Assembly (NCBI RefSeq): GCF_035918235.1 | Contig: NZ_CP109485.1 | Location: 10,075,001-10,139,000, forward strand | DNA length: 64,000 bases | Direction: 5' to 3' | Source: Streptomyces sp. NBC_01445 | Lineage (GTDB): Bacteria; Actinomycetota; Actinomycetes; Streptomycetales; Streptomycetaceae | In this document: positions 44,564 through 52,402 of the stretch, in pieces | Position numbering within the stretch: position 1 is the stretch's first letter | Layout of the letters: every line of letters begins with the position of its first letter | The notes under the pieces: model-generated | What the model saw: only the letters and a program-made list of their open reading frames with translations | What the model was told of the DNA's origin: nothing | Databases searched by the model: none | Translations under genes and position numbers: made by a program

Positions 44564-44580
44564 ATGCACCACCGCACGAG

Positions 44581-44619
44581 TGTACCAATTGGTACATGCC
44601 CTGTGTACCGTGTGGTACA
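44581..44619. promoter_or_regulatory. Tandem TGTACC-N4-GGTACA operators
   Basis: Site 1 (44,581-44,596) TGTACCAATTGGTACA is a perfect 16-bp palindrome. Site 2 (44,604-44,619) TGTACCGTGTGGTACA has the same arms. Centres are 23 bp apart. The last base of site 2 is the A of the SRPBCC start codon. Confidence 0.85.
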
Positions 44620-45083
44620 TGAAGTCTGTCACCGTGTCGATCGACGTACCGCAGACGCCCGAGCAGGTCTACGACTTCCTCGATGTCATGGCTCACCACG
44701 AGCGATTCACCGACCACTACCTGACCGACTGGCGCTACAGCGGCCCCGGCCGCGGCATCGGATCGTGTGCCACGGTCACAGCCGCGCTGGGCGGCACGAA
44801 GACCGACGTCGCCATCGAGGTCGTCGAGGCAGACCCGCCGCGGCGCATCGTCGAACGGAACGTCAGCGCGGCCGGCCGACGCCTGGCCCACGGCACCTAC
44901 ACCATCGAGCCGCTGCGAACCGGCGGGAGTCACGTGTCGTTCACGTACGCCTGGGCCCACACCCCACTCGCCGACCGCCTGCTGACACTCGTCGTCCGGG
45001 CCACGATAAGACGCGCCAACCGGACGGTCATGCGACGCCTGGCCACCGAGTTGGCTCGCCACGCGTCCGCTGCCGGATCCTGA
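44619..45083 (+). CDS. SRPBCC (START-like) family protein
   Basis: A 154-residue protein with the polyketide-cyclase/dehydrase fold pattern: MKSVTVSIDVPQTPEQVYDF at the start, IEVVEADPPRRIVERNVSA in the middle and a long C-terminal helix. Such proteins bind hydrophobic ligands in a cavity. The start codon touches the second operator and there is no ribosome site, so the mRNA is probably leaderless and fully blocked when the TetR protein is bound. Ligand unknown; it may be the same molecule that the regulator senses. Confidence 0.83.
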   Translation: MKSVTVSIDVPQTPEQVYDFLDVMAHHERFTDHYLTDWRYSGPGRGIGSCATVTAALGGTKTDVAIEVVEADPPRRIVERNVSAAGRRLAHGTYTIEPLRTGGSHVSFTYAWAHTPLADRLLTLVVRATIRRANRTVMRRLATELARHASAAGS

Positions 45084-45705
45084 CGTCAGTACATGTCGGG
45101 CCTTCTGCCCGACGAAGCTGCGCACAGATGTCTCATGAGACATGGCTCAGTCTGGAGAACGACGGTGACCGCGCCGCGGTGTGGCGGTCGGCGTCGGGGG
45201 AGCGGGTGCAGCCCTCCAGCAGCCCTGCAGAGCGACACGAACGCCCGCCTCAGCGGGACGTTGGATCCCGCGCTGATCCAACTCAATGAGACGCGACCAG
45301 TGCGGGACACACCACTGCGCAATCAGCCAGGGCGTCGAGGGCGTCGTGCGCAAGCGGGCTTCTTCCCCGTACCGGACAGGGCACATCTGGCAGAAGGTGC
45401 GCCACTCGGACACGGTCGACACGGACGTGGTCGGGTCCAGGACCGGCTGGCGCGGCTGGGTGCGGACGGGGTCGTGATGGATGATCTGGATGCGCCATCG
45501 GTCGGTGAGGCGGTGGCCGAGGCCGGCCTGATGTGATCGTGCACCAGATGACCGCGACCGCATCATGCTGCAAGGCGGGGTGACCGGGCAGTTTCGGGAG
45601 GTCGGCCAGCCCCAACTGCTCAGTGGAGCCTGGTCCGTCACACTGCCCCTTCCACGGATAGCATCACGTGTCCCTGTCCTCTGCTCATGTCGCTGGAGTC
45701 CCCCC

Positions 45706-46683
45706 ATGAAGCGCACCTCTGGCCTCTCGATCTCCCGCCGCGGCCTGATACGCACCGGCGCCGGCGCCTCGCTCGCCGCGCTCGGTCTCGGCGTCGGCGC
45801 GCAGACCGCTTCCGCTGCGGTGGCCACCACCAAGCGATTCGACCTCACGCAGCCGTCGTACGACCTGTTCCGGTCCAAGGACTTGCACGGTCCGCGGGTC
45901 CAGCAGAGCTTCGCCTTCGACTGGGTGAACAAGTTCCTGTTCGTGGCAACGAAGCGGGATGGAAGTGCCGAGTCCGCCGGTGACCTGTGCATCAATAAGA
46001 TGGACTTCGACGGGAACTACATCTCGTACATGCACCTCAACGGCTTCGGCCACGGCGTCGCCTTCGCCGCGCTGCCGAGCGGTTCCGGCACCGATCTGTG
46101 GATCGAGTGCGCCACGAACACCAGCGGGTACGGCACCGCGCTCACCCCCATCCGTTACACCGCCAACACCACCCTGGCCTCGCCGGCTGCTTCGGCCGCC
46201 TACCGGCCGATCTCCGGGGCCACTGAGTACACCTGCTCCGCCGACCCCGTCTACCAGCGCATGATCGTGCGCTACAACACCAGCGCCGGCAAGCGCGTCG
46301 CCGTGTTTCCCCTCTCCGCCTTCCAGACGGGCAGCTTCGGGTCGCCGCTCGTCGACTTCCAGCAGCCGACGATCTCCGGCACTGCGCAGGGCTACACCCT
46401 CTACGGCTCGTACATGTACTTCCTGACGGGTGACCCGTACCCCGGCGATGGCACCCCCGTCGGCGACGGCAACACCTACGTCACCAGCATCGACATCAAC
46501 ACCGGCACCGTGACGCAGGGCCCCGTCCTCACCAAGGCCGGCTCCACTCTCAAGTGGCGCGAGCCCGAGGGCCTGGCGATCTACCGCACCGACGCCGGTG
46601 AGGCCCGCCTCTTCATCGGCTTCGCCACCGGCGATGAGGGCGACCGGCGCTCCAGCATCTTCTACAAGAAGGATCTGGTCTGA
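45706..46683 (+). CDS. Tat-exported beta-propeller-like protein (teichoic acid biosynthesis protein C type)
   Basis: A 325-residue protein. The N-terminus has a twin-arginine signal (SISRRGLIRTGAGASLAALG, residues 8-27, then AQTASA as cleavage site). The mature part repeats blades such as QSFAFDWVNKFLFVATKRDG and ends LAIYRTDAGEARLFIGFATG. I recognise it as the secreted family that Streptomyces genomes label teichoic acid biosynthesis protein C or phage-baseplate-like. It is folded before export and acts outside the cell; the biochemical role is unproven. GGAG lies eight bases before the ATG at 45706. Confidence 0.78.
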   Translation: MKRTSGLSISRRGLIRTGAGASLAALGLGVGAQTASAAVATTKRFDLTQPSYDLFRSKDLHGPRVQQSFAFDWVNKFLFVATKRDGSAESAGDLCINKMDFDGNYISYMHLNGFGHGVAFAALPSGSGTDLWIECATNTSGYGTALTPIRYTANTTLASPAASAAYRPISGATEYTCSADPVYQRMIVRYNTSAGKRVAVFPLSAFQTGSFGSPLVDFQQPTISGTAQGYTLYGSYMYFLTGDPYPGDGTPVGDGNTYVTSIDINTGTVTQGPVLTKAGSTLKWREPEGLAIYRTDAGEARLFIGFATGDEGDRRSSIFYKKDLV

Positions 46684-46705
46684 GCCATGCGACCAAGTCC
46701 GAGAC

Positions 46706-46979
46706 AGCCGCCCCGGCTTCGGACTGGTCGCAGCCGGGGAGCATGGGACCGTCACCGGGATCATTGACGTCACTGTCGAAGTCGAACTGGCGACCATCGA
46801 CACCGTCGCCGTTCACCCCGACCACCAGAACCAGGGCCTCGGTCGCCGCTTCTTGCCGGGGCACGCGCCTGTGTCAGCGCGCTGGGTGTGCTGTGGACGC
46901 TTGGACCAGGGACGATCCGGACGCATTGCGCTGCTATCGGGCTATGGGCTTCATCGAGAGCCAGCACTACATCCATTGA
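46706..46979 (+). pseudogene. GNAT acetyltransferase remnant
   Basis: One frame reads VELATIDTVAVHPDHQNQGL and GRRFL; a second frame resumes VDAWTRDDPDALRCYRAMGF then IESQHYIH. Together they are the acetyl-CoA loop and C-terminus of a GNAT enzyme, with a frameshift and no N-terminus. Confidence 0.7.
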
Positions 46980-47413
46980 TGCCAGCGCCGTACCCGCCCG
47001 GCTCGCCGATATAGCAGAGCACCATCCAACTGACGATCCCTTGCTTGACGGCGTCGTCGAAGATCGCCGTCAAGCCGCCGAACTCTTCGAACAGCCGCAG
47101 TACCGGGCCGTGTTCCTCGTGATTGGTCCACCGGTGGCCGATGCCTGTGAGCTTGTCGAGTTGCTCGGCAAAGAGGTCCTTCAGCTCTTGCACAACCAGG
47201 TAGGCGTTCTCGCGGACGACGTCGACCTCGGAGCCGCTGAGTGCCGTGCCGACCAGGATCTGGACGCTCTCCCACTGGACACCGGCCTCCTGACCGACCT
47301 TCAAAGACCTCCAGGCGCAGCGTGAGCTGCTCGTGCTGGAGGGGCTGTTGCAGTTGCTCACGGAGGCTGGCGATCTCCGCGAACGCGGTCGATGGGGGGA
47401 GCACCACGGACAC
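46951..47413 (-). pseudogene. Hypothetical protein, frameshifted
   Basis: Frame 1 gives MSVVLPPSTAFAEIASLREQ and LQHEQLTLRLEVFEG; frame 2 continues LKVGQEAGVQWESVQILVGT, NAYLVVQELKDLFAEQLDKL and EEHGPVLRLFEEFGGLTAIF. The join near 47.31 kb requires one indel. It looks like a genuine helical protein, perhaps phage- or plasmid-related, that I cannot name. TCTCTGAACTAC, found at two other broken-gene edges, lies just upstream (47,424). Confidence 0.55.
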
Positions 47414-47515
47414 GGCGAATTCTTCTCTGAACTACGAGATGAGGCCGCTGGCTCGGGGAGCCGAAGAAGGAATAAGCCCGCGCGGCCGTCGGCACAACGC
47501 CGATAACCTGCGCGA

Positions 47516-48457
47516 ATGAACCGGATTCAGCGGGCCGCTGGCGCGGTCGTCGGCTCAGCGGCGGGTGACGCTCTGGGCGGCCCCTTCGAGTTCGGTCCTC
47601 CGGGAGCGTTCTCCGCACGGTTTCCCGCACCAGGTGCCGGTAGCGAGATGAGCGGAGGCGGTGGCTGGGACCCCGGCGAGGCCACTGACGACACGCAGAT
47701 GGCCGTCCTGGTCGCGGAATCCCTGCTGGAGCGGGGCGGACTCGATCTGCCGGACATCTTCGCCCGCTTCCAGCGGTGGGCAGCATCAGAACCGAAGGAC
47801 ATCGGCCTGCAGACCGAAGACGTTCTGACCAACGGCATGCCCTGGGACCTCGCCGCCGCGATCCATTCCCAGGTCAACCGGCGAGCAGCGGGAAACGGCT
47901 CCTTGATGCGGGCATCGACCTCCGCGGTCCACTTCGCGGCCGCCGGCCAAGAAGCCACCATGGACACGGCCCGCCGTATCGCTGCCCTCACCCACGGAGA
48001 CCGCGCGGCTTGGGAAGGCACCGCGATCTTCCACGAACTCATCCGCGTCACGCTCGAGGACACCGACCCCCTCACCGCGCTCCCGGACGTCCTGGCTCTT
48101 GTCCACCCCGACCACCGCGACCGCTACGCCACAGTCCTTGCGCCCGACTGGCACCCCGATCAAGCGACCGAGTTCAACGGTGCCGTCTGGCCCTGTCTGG
48201 GCTCCGCCGTCTGGGCCCTGCGCACCACCACCAGCTTCGAAGACGCGATACGCGCGGCGATCGACCTCGGCGGTGACACGGACACCGTCGCCGCGGTGGC
48301 CGGAGGCCTCGCAGGGGCGTATTACGGGCTGGATGCAATCCCCGCCCACTGGACCCAGCCGCTGCATGTCCCCCTCCCAGGATTCGACGGACGAGTGCTG
48401 CACCTGACAGACCTGCTCCACCTTGCACACCGCCTCGGAGAGGGGCTGTCGATATGA
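47516..48457 (+). CDS. ADP-ribosylglycohydrolase family protein
   Basis: A 313-residue enzyme of the DraG/ARH family, which removes ADP-ribose from proteins or small molecules using a two-Mg centre. Metal-binding signatures are GSAAGDALGGPFEF near the start, EATDDTQMAVLVAESLL in the first third, and IDLGGDTDTVAAVAGGLAGA near residue 250. The length is standard. The ATG at 47516 begins directly at the family start. No ADP-ribosyltransferase is adjacent, so the target is unknown. Confidence 0.9.
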   Translation: MNRIQRAAGAVVGSAAGDALGGPFEFGPPGAFSARFPAPGAGSEMSGGGGWDPGEATDDTQMAVLVAESLLERGGLDLPDIFARFQRWAASEPKDIGLQTEDVLTNGMPWDLAAAIHSQVNRRAAGNGSLMRASTSAVHFAAAGQEATMDTARRIAALTHGDRAAWEGTAIFHELIRVTLEDTDPLTALPDVLALVHPDHRDRYATVLAPDWHPDQATEFNGAVWPCLGSAVWALRTTTSFEDAIRAAIDLGGDTDTVAAVAGGLAGAYYGLDAIPAHWTQPLHVPLPGFDGRVLHLTDLLHLAHRLGEGLSI

Positions 48458-48534
48458 CAGGTGTGCTGCCTGCATAAATGGCGAGGCCGTCGTCTCGCAT
48501 CAGTCGACGGCTGCTCGTCGTACCCTTCGAAGTT

Positions 48535-50030
48535 CAGCGGATTCTTGCGAGGAACCCTGGGCGTTTACGCCCGGGAGGAATCGCATCCACGGGGTGTGAC
48601 GCGGAGCGTCGCCGTGATGTGCCGCAGGCCATGACGGCTGCGGAGCGGCCCGGGGCGTTCCGGCGGAGCCGGGCTTCGGCGGTGTGTGCGGTCAGGGTCG
48701 GAGCGGGTTTCGCTCGTTCGGGTGAGGTGGGGCGAACGTGTGGTGGGTCTTCGTCCGGGTGTGTAGGTTCGCTGCTCGTGAAGCTGGTGGTGCGGGTGAA
48801 GCTGCTGCCGACGCCCGTACAGGCGGCGGCACTTGAGGCGACCCTGCACGCCTGCAACGAGGCCGCCACGTGGGCCGCGTCCGTTGCATTCGAGGAAGAG
48901 GCGCGACGTCCGCTTGAGCTCCGCAAGCACACCTATGCCGAGATCCGCTTCCGGTGGGGGCTGGGCGCGCAGGCCGCCCAGCACGCGATCAAGAAGACCT
49001 GCGATGCCTACACCACCTTGAAGGCGAACCTGCGTAACGGCCGGTACGGGCGGCCCGGTTCCAGGCGGCACACTCGCGCCTTGGGCAAGCCGGTGGTCTT
49101 CCGGCCTCAGGCGGCGCAGCCTTACGACGACCGGATGCTGTCCTGGCAGCACCAGGCACGCACGGTGTCCATCTGGACCACCGCGGGCCGGCTCAAGGGC
49201 GTGGCGTTCACCGGGCAGGCCGGGCAGCTGGAGGTCCTGGCTGCGCACCGCAAGGGTGAGTCCGACCTGGTGTGCCAGGGCGGGAAGTGGTTCTTGATCG
49301 CGACGTGCGAGATCGACGAAGCCGCCCCGAACTCTCATCCGGACGGGTTCCTCGGCGTCGACCTGGGGATCGTGAACATCGCCGCCACCTCCGACGGCGA
49401 GCGCCACTGCGGGCGTCGGATCAACCGCAAGCGGGAACAGGACCGCAAGCTGCGGTCCAAGCTGCAGCAGAAGAACACCAAGTCCGCCAAGCGGCGGGCG
49501 AAGAAGTACGCGGGCAAGGAAGCCCGGCGGAACAAGGACATCAACCACAAGATCAGCAAGCGGATCGTGGCGGAGGCTGAACGCACCGGTCGCGGGATCG
49601 CCCTGGAGACACTCACGGGCATCCGCGAGCGGGCACGGCTGAGAAAGCCCCAAGGCACCACGCTCCACTCCTGGCCCTTCGCGCAACTCGGCTCGTTCAT
49701 CGCCTACAAGGCGAAGCGGGCCGGGGTGCCGGTCGTCTATGTCGATCCGGCCTACACCAGCCAGGAATGCTCCCAGTGCCATCACACCGAACGCGCAAAC
49801 AGGCCCTCCCAGGCCGTCTTCGCGTGCCAGGTCTGCGGCTTCGTTGAGCACGCGGACCACAACGCGTCCCACAACATCCGCCAACGCGGCTGGATGGTGT
49901 GGGTCTGCGGGGCTCAGTCAACGGCCCCTGAACTCACCCTCATCGCGTGAGAACTGGACGCAGCCGAACCCATCACAGCCAGTGATGACTCGAGCAGCAA
50001 GCCCGGTCGTTTCACGACCGGGCAGTTGAC
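48535..50030 (+). mobile_element. TnpB-only IS200/IS605-type element, copy 3
   Basis: A 1496-bp element starting CAGCGGATTCTTGCGAGG and ending GTTGAC, with left hairpin (CTGGGCG/CGCCCGG) and right hairpin CCCGGTCGT-TTC-ACGACCGGG (50,002-50,022). It is nearly identical to the element at 33,694-35,191. It is preceded by AAGTT and followed by AGTTCCTTCACG. It sits at the end of an integrase remnant. Confidence 0.87.
48778..49950 (+). CDS. tnpB: TnpB RNA-guided endonuclease, copy 3
   Basis: A complete 390-residue TnpB with RuvC residues D195 (FLGVDLGIVN), E277 (GIALETL) and D360 (EHADHNASHN) and zinc-ribbon cysteines C331, C334, C350 and C353. The GTG at 48778 starts VKLVVRVKLLPTPVQ, the conserved N-terminus. 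The upstream 240 bp are the left end. The guide RNA is expected to end at GTTGAC (50030) plus about 16-20 bases of flank beginning AGTTCCTTCACGTCGC. High similarity to copy 2 suggests recent copying within this genome. Confidence 0.92.
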   Translation: MKLVVRVKLLPTPVQAAALEATLHACNEAATWAASVAFEEEARRPLELRKHTYAEIRFRWGLGAQAAQHAIKKTCDAYTTLKANLRNGRYGRPGSRRHTRALGKPVVFRPQAAQPYDDRMLSWQHQARTVSIWTTAGRLKGVAFTGQAGQLEVLAAHRKGESDLVCQGGKWFLIATCEIDEAAPNSHPDGFLGVDLGIVNIAATSDGERHCGRRINRKREQDRKLRSKLQQKNTKSAKRRAKKYAGKEARRNKDINHKISKRIVAEAERTGRGIALETLTGIRERARLRKPQGTTLHSWPFAQLGSFIAYKAKRAGVPVVYVDPAYTSQECSQCHHTERANRPSQAVFACQVCGFVEHADHNASHNIRQRGWMVWVCGAQSTAPELTLIA

Positions 50031-50039
50031 AGTTCCTTC

Positions 50040-50312
50040 ACGTCGCTTGTGCGGGCGATGATCTGGTCGAACGTGGGGATGCCCAGGAAGACGGCGGAGT
50101 TCTTACGTTCCTGTCTCGCATCCGGCTGGGCGATCTTCTCGGCGGCTGCAGCAAGGCTGGTGGAGCGTCCTTCGACTTCACCAGCCAGCCCTCGCGTTCA
50201 GCCTCCGCGATTCGGGCGGGGCCAGGTTGTCACGGATCTCGACGAGCCTGGGCCTTTCGGACGGGGAGACGATGAGGAGCGGGCAGCGGACGCAGGCTTC
50301 TCTGAACTACGA
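50040..50312 (-). pseudogene. Site-specific integrase tail, remnant 1
   Basis: Pieces in shifting frames: CVRCPLLIVSPSERPRLVEI, RIAEAEREGWL and VFLGIPTFDQIIARTS. They match the C-terminal extension of Streptomyces site-specific integrases, also seen at 52.4-52.85 kb. The 5' edge is TCTCTGAACTAC, and the TnpB element lies at the 3' side. Confidence 0.6.
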
Positions 50313-50340
50313 AGTGATCAGCGTCGTGTGTCGAGGTCGG

Positions 50341-50976
50341 TCAGATTGCGTTGATCGCTGCAGGTGCTCGCTCCGCACGGGTCAACGCTCTTAGCAGCGC
50401 GGCTTGGCCGTGCCGTCCGGCGGCGAGTCGAGCCAGTAGCACGAGGACGGGATCGAAGGCGGCGTTCGGAAGATCTTGCGTGGTGACTCCCACGCTGACA
50501 GCGAGATCGTCCATGTGCACGGCGAGCTCCAGCATCCGCGTGACCAGATAGTCGTCGAGACGTAGCGCCCATCCCGTCTGCGGCATGAACACGGCCTGGT
50601 CGCCTGCACGCCCAGCAAGATTGGTCTGTTGCTCAGCGAGCGCGGTGCGGGCGCGCTTGGTCAACGACAGCACTCCTTCGGATGCGATGCCCTCGCCCTT
50701 CGCCCGAATTCCAGCGTTGACATCCCCGTCCAGTGGTGCGTCGATCCAGGCAGCGCGCGCGTAATGTTCCAGCAACGGGATCGGCGCCTGTTGAGACTCG
50801 CGTTCTTCCAGGGCCGAGCTGACACTGAAGATCTGGTAGGCGAGGTGGCCGGCCAGACCGCCGACCGTCATCTTGGCCAGCGCGCTGGGTCGCTCCCACG
50901 CCGCGTCAACTTCCGGATTCCCCAGCAGTGATACTGCTTGGCTCGCGGCGGCCAGGTAGGCGTTGATGACGCTCAT
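50341..50976 (-). CDS. Mycothiol-dependent maleylpyruvate isomerase-like (MDMPI/DinB) protein
   Basis: A 211-residue protein of the MDMPI N-terminal/DinB superfamily. GGLAGHLAYQIFSVSSALEE supplies the first metal-site histidine, and MLELAVHMDDLAVSVGV the later histidine. Such actinobacterial proteins are often mycothiol-dependent transferases or isomerases. GGAGG lies seven bases before the ATG at 50976, so it is well expressed. It sits between two integrase remnants as an isolated, intact gene. Confidence 0.83.
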   Translation of the reverse strand: MSVINAYLAAASQAVSLLGNPEVDAAWERPSALAKMTVGGLAGHLAYQIFSVSSALEERESQQAPIPLLEHYARAAWIDAPLDGDVNAGIRAKGEGIASEGVLSLTKRARTALAEQQTNLAGRAGDQAVFMPQTGWALRLDDYLVTRMLELAVHMDDLAVSVGVTTQDLPNAAFDPVLVLLARLAAGRHGQAALLRALTRAERAPAAINAI

Positions 50977-51008
50977 GAAGTCCTCCATGATCCGAGATCT
51001 CCGACATT

Positions 51009-51316
51009 GTGGGGCCTTGGGTCGTGCGTGGGAGCCTGCGGACCGGCGGTGACGTGACGTCCGACGTTGCCGGGGAAGGTAGGCATACCCACGTTCACGG
51101 TCGTGTTGCGGCGAGCAATGAGGTTGTCGAGCTGGGCGAGTTTCTCCTCGGCTCCGGCGAGGCTGACCTGGAGTCCTTCGACTTCGCGAGCCAGCCTTCG
51201 CGCTCGGCTTCGGCGATGCGGGCGAGGAGGTTGACGCGGATCTCGACGAGCCGTGCCCGTTGGGCGCGGTCTGGTCTCGGGAGCGAGCATCTGACACAAG
51301 CCTCTCTGAACTACCG
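51009..51316 (-). pseudogene. Site-specific integrase tail, remnant 2
   Basis: REVEGLQVSLAGAEEKLAQL, DNLIARRNTTVNVGMPTF and, in another frame, RLVEIRVNLLARIAEAEREG. It has the same pattern as remnants 1 and 3. Its 5' edge is again TCTCTGAACTAC (51,301-51,314). Confidence 0.6.
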
Positions 51317-51386
51317 GTTGGTTCCTGCAGAATGAGCTGTCGGGCTCAGCCATGCCGGTAGGCAGTTGGCGCGCACCGTACGACCC

Positions 51387-51881
51387 TCAGCACATCTTCC
51401 CGATCTTCAATGCTCGCGCCCGCTCTCCGGTGTTCTCTGGGCGGATTTGCTCGGCCAAGCAGTGCCGGTGAGAGATGATGGTGTGGCTTCCTGGACCGTC
51501 GTTGCTCCGCGAGTCCAGGACGAGGACGTCTCCACCTGGGCTCAACGTGATTGGTTCACCACAGAAGTCGCATCGCCAGGCCAGTGACTCCAGGTCGGCA
51601 GGTCGGATGCTGAGCCGCACTGATACCGGCGGATGCGAGCGGTGTATTTGCTCAATTACTGCATCGATCTGCGAACCGATGGGTGGAAAGAGCGCGAGTA
51701 GTTCGTCGTGGCTGCTCGTGGTCCGGGAAAACTGTTCGATCATGTCGATGGAGGGCGACAGGCCGGCTTCCTCGTAACCGGCAATCTCAACGATCACACC
51801 CCATGGGTGATGGCTCAGGATTCTGGCCCGAACGTTCTGGCCAGGTATAAGCGCCAGGCTCTCTGTCTCGAACCTTTCCAT
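51387..51881 (-). CDS. S1-like RNA-binding protein with zinc knuckle
   Basis: A 164-residue protein. The first 95 residues (LALIPGQNVRARILSHHPWG, VIVEIAGYEEAGLSPSIDM) resemble an S1/OB-fold RNA-binding domain. The C-terminal part WRCDFCGEPITLSPGG and ISHRHCLAEQ supplies CxxC and HxxC pairs that could bind zinc. I cannot assign a named family. The ATG at 51881 is the only good start. It is followed on the same strand only by the integrase remnant. Confidence 0.6.
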   Translation of the reverse strand: MERFETESLALIPGQNVRARILSHHPWGVIVEIAGYEEAGLSPSIDMIEQFSRTTSSHDELLALFPPIGSQIDAVIEQIHRSHPPVSVRLSIRPADLESLAWRCDFCGEPITLSPGGDVLVLDSRSNDGPGSHTIISHRHCLAEQIRPENTGERARALKIGKMC

Positions 51882-51928
51882 GAACTGCTTCCCCGTCCTT
51901 CAGCCCAGCAGGCCGCGCCCGGTAGCAC

Positions 51929-52390
51929 TCATGCGCGTGTGTTGCCGACGTCGGAGTCGATCAACGCGCTCAGGGCCCGCAAGGCGTCATCGTATTGGTG
52001 ACGGTCGAACTGGAACGGACCGAATGCCACATAGTCGCGGGTCTCGCGGTGCGGTTGCTCGAAGGCGTCCCAGGTCACGAGGTCGGCTGTTGCGGTGATG
52101 CGGGCCATGAGGGGCCAACATCCCCACTCTCCGCATTCACAACCGAGAACAGGTGTCTTCGGCCCCATCGCGTTGGTGGACCGTCCGAGGAAGTGGTCCT
52201 GCATCGGGCCGAACCGGAAGAACTCCGGGATCAGACCGCCGTAGGCATCGCCTGCGGGCTGCATCCCGGCCGCGATCTCGAACCCGTCGATCAGCTCAGT
52301 GAGTGGTGCTCCGTCGATGCGGGGGACGATCACGAGCGGGCCGCCGTCGCCTCGGTGCCGGCAGTCGAACCGGATCTCCTTGCTGATCAT
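51929..52390 (-). CDS. Conserved hypothetical protein
   Basis: A 153-residue protein. It begins MISKEIRFDCRHRGDGGPLV, has a cysteine cluster in LGCECGEWGCWPLMARITAT and ends FDRHQYDDALRALSALIDSD. I recall similar stand-alone proteins across Streptomyces and other actinobacteria without known function. The cysteines could bind a metal. It is 47 bp upstream of the S1-like gene on the same strand and may be cotranscribed. Confidence 0.72.
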   Translation of the reverse strand: MISKEIRFDCRHRGDGGPLVIVPRIDGAPLTELIDGFEIAAGMQPAGDAYGGLIPEFFRFGPMQDHFLGRSTNAMGPKTPVLGCECGEWGCWPLMARITATADLVTWDAFEQPHRETRDYVAFGPFQFDRHQYDDALRALSALIDSDVGNTRA

Positions 52391-52402
52391 CCAAGGATTG
52401 TC

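Larger units (their letters stand above)
43835..45326. mobile_element. Cargo unit B: TetR and SRPBCC genes in the ligase, 6-bp target duplication
   Basis: It begins TTCTCCAGACGCTTCG, the same left end as unit A. CCAGGG flanks it on both sides (43,829-43,834 and 45,327-45,332), and removal restores LRDQGVEGVVRKRAS of the ligase in frame. A right end like that of unit A (GTCTGGAGAA, 45,150-45,159) lies 167 bp inside the apparent boundary, followed by CGACGGTGACCGCGCC, which resembles the ligase sequence next to unit A. The true right end is therefore unusual. No transposase is encoded. Confidence 0.65.
39885..45478 (+). pseudogene. ATP-dependent DNA ligase gene broken by three insertions
   Basis: Four collinear pieces can be read. 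(1) 39,893-39,937 GPGWWYEIKFDG, which leads into the nucleotidyl-transferase core. (2) 41,613-41,790 DGHRTVMWRDAEAVLLQARF to RPGTVLDGEAVTY. (3) 43,585-43,834 AAQSRANSGLARARELAAFL, YAVFDVLARDGQDVRGHPY, then after a one-base shift PPPMQAVPAADDPDVAQLWY and TLRDQG. (4) 45,327-45,478 GVEGVVRKRASSPYRTGHIW then VRHSDTVDTDVVG. Each break is filled by a mobile unit. The N- and C-termini are missing and frames shift in places, so it is dead. The family is the LigD-like, stand-alone ligase group common in Streptomyces; that part is from memory. Confidence 0.8.
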
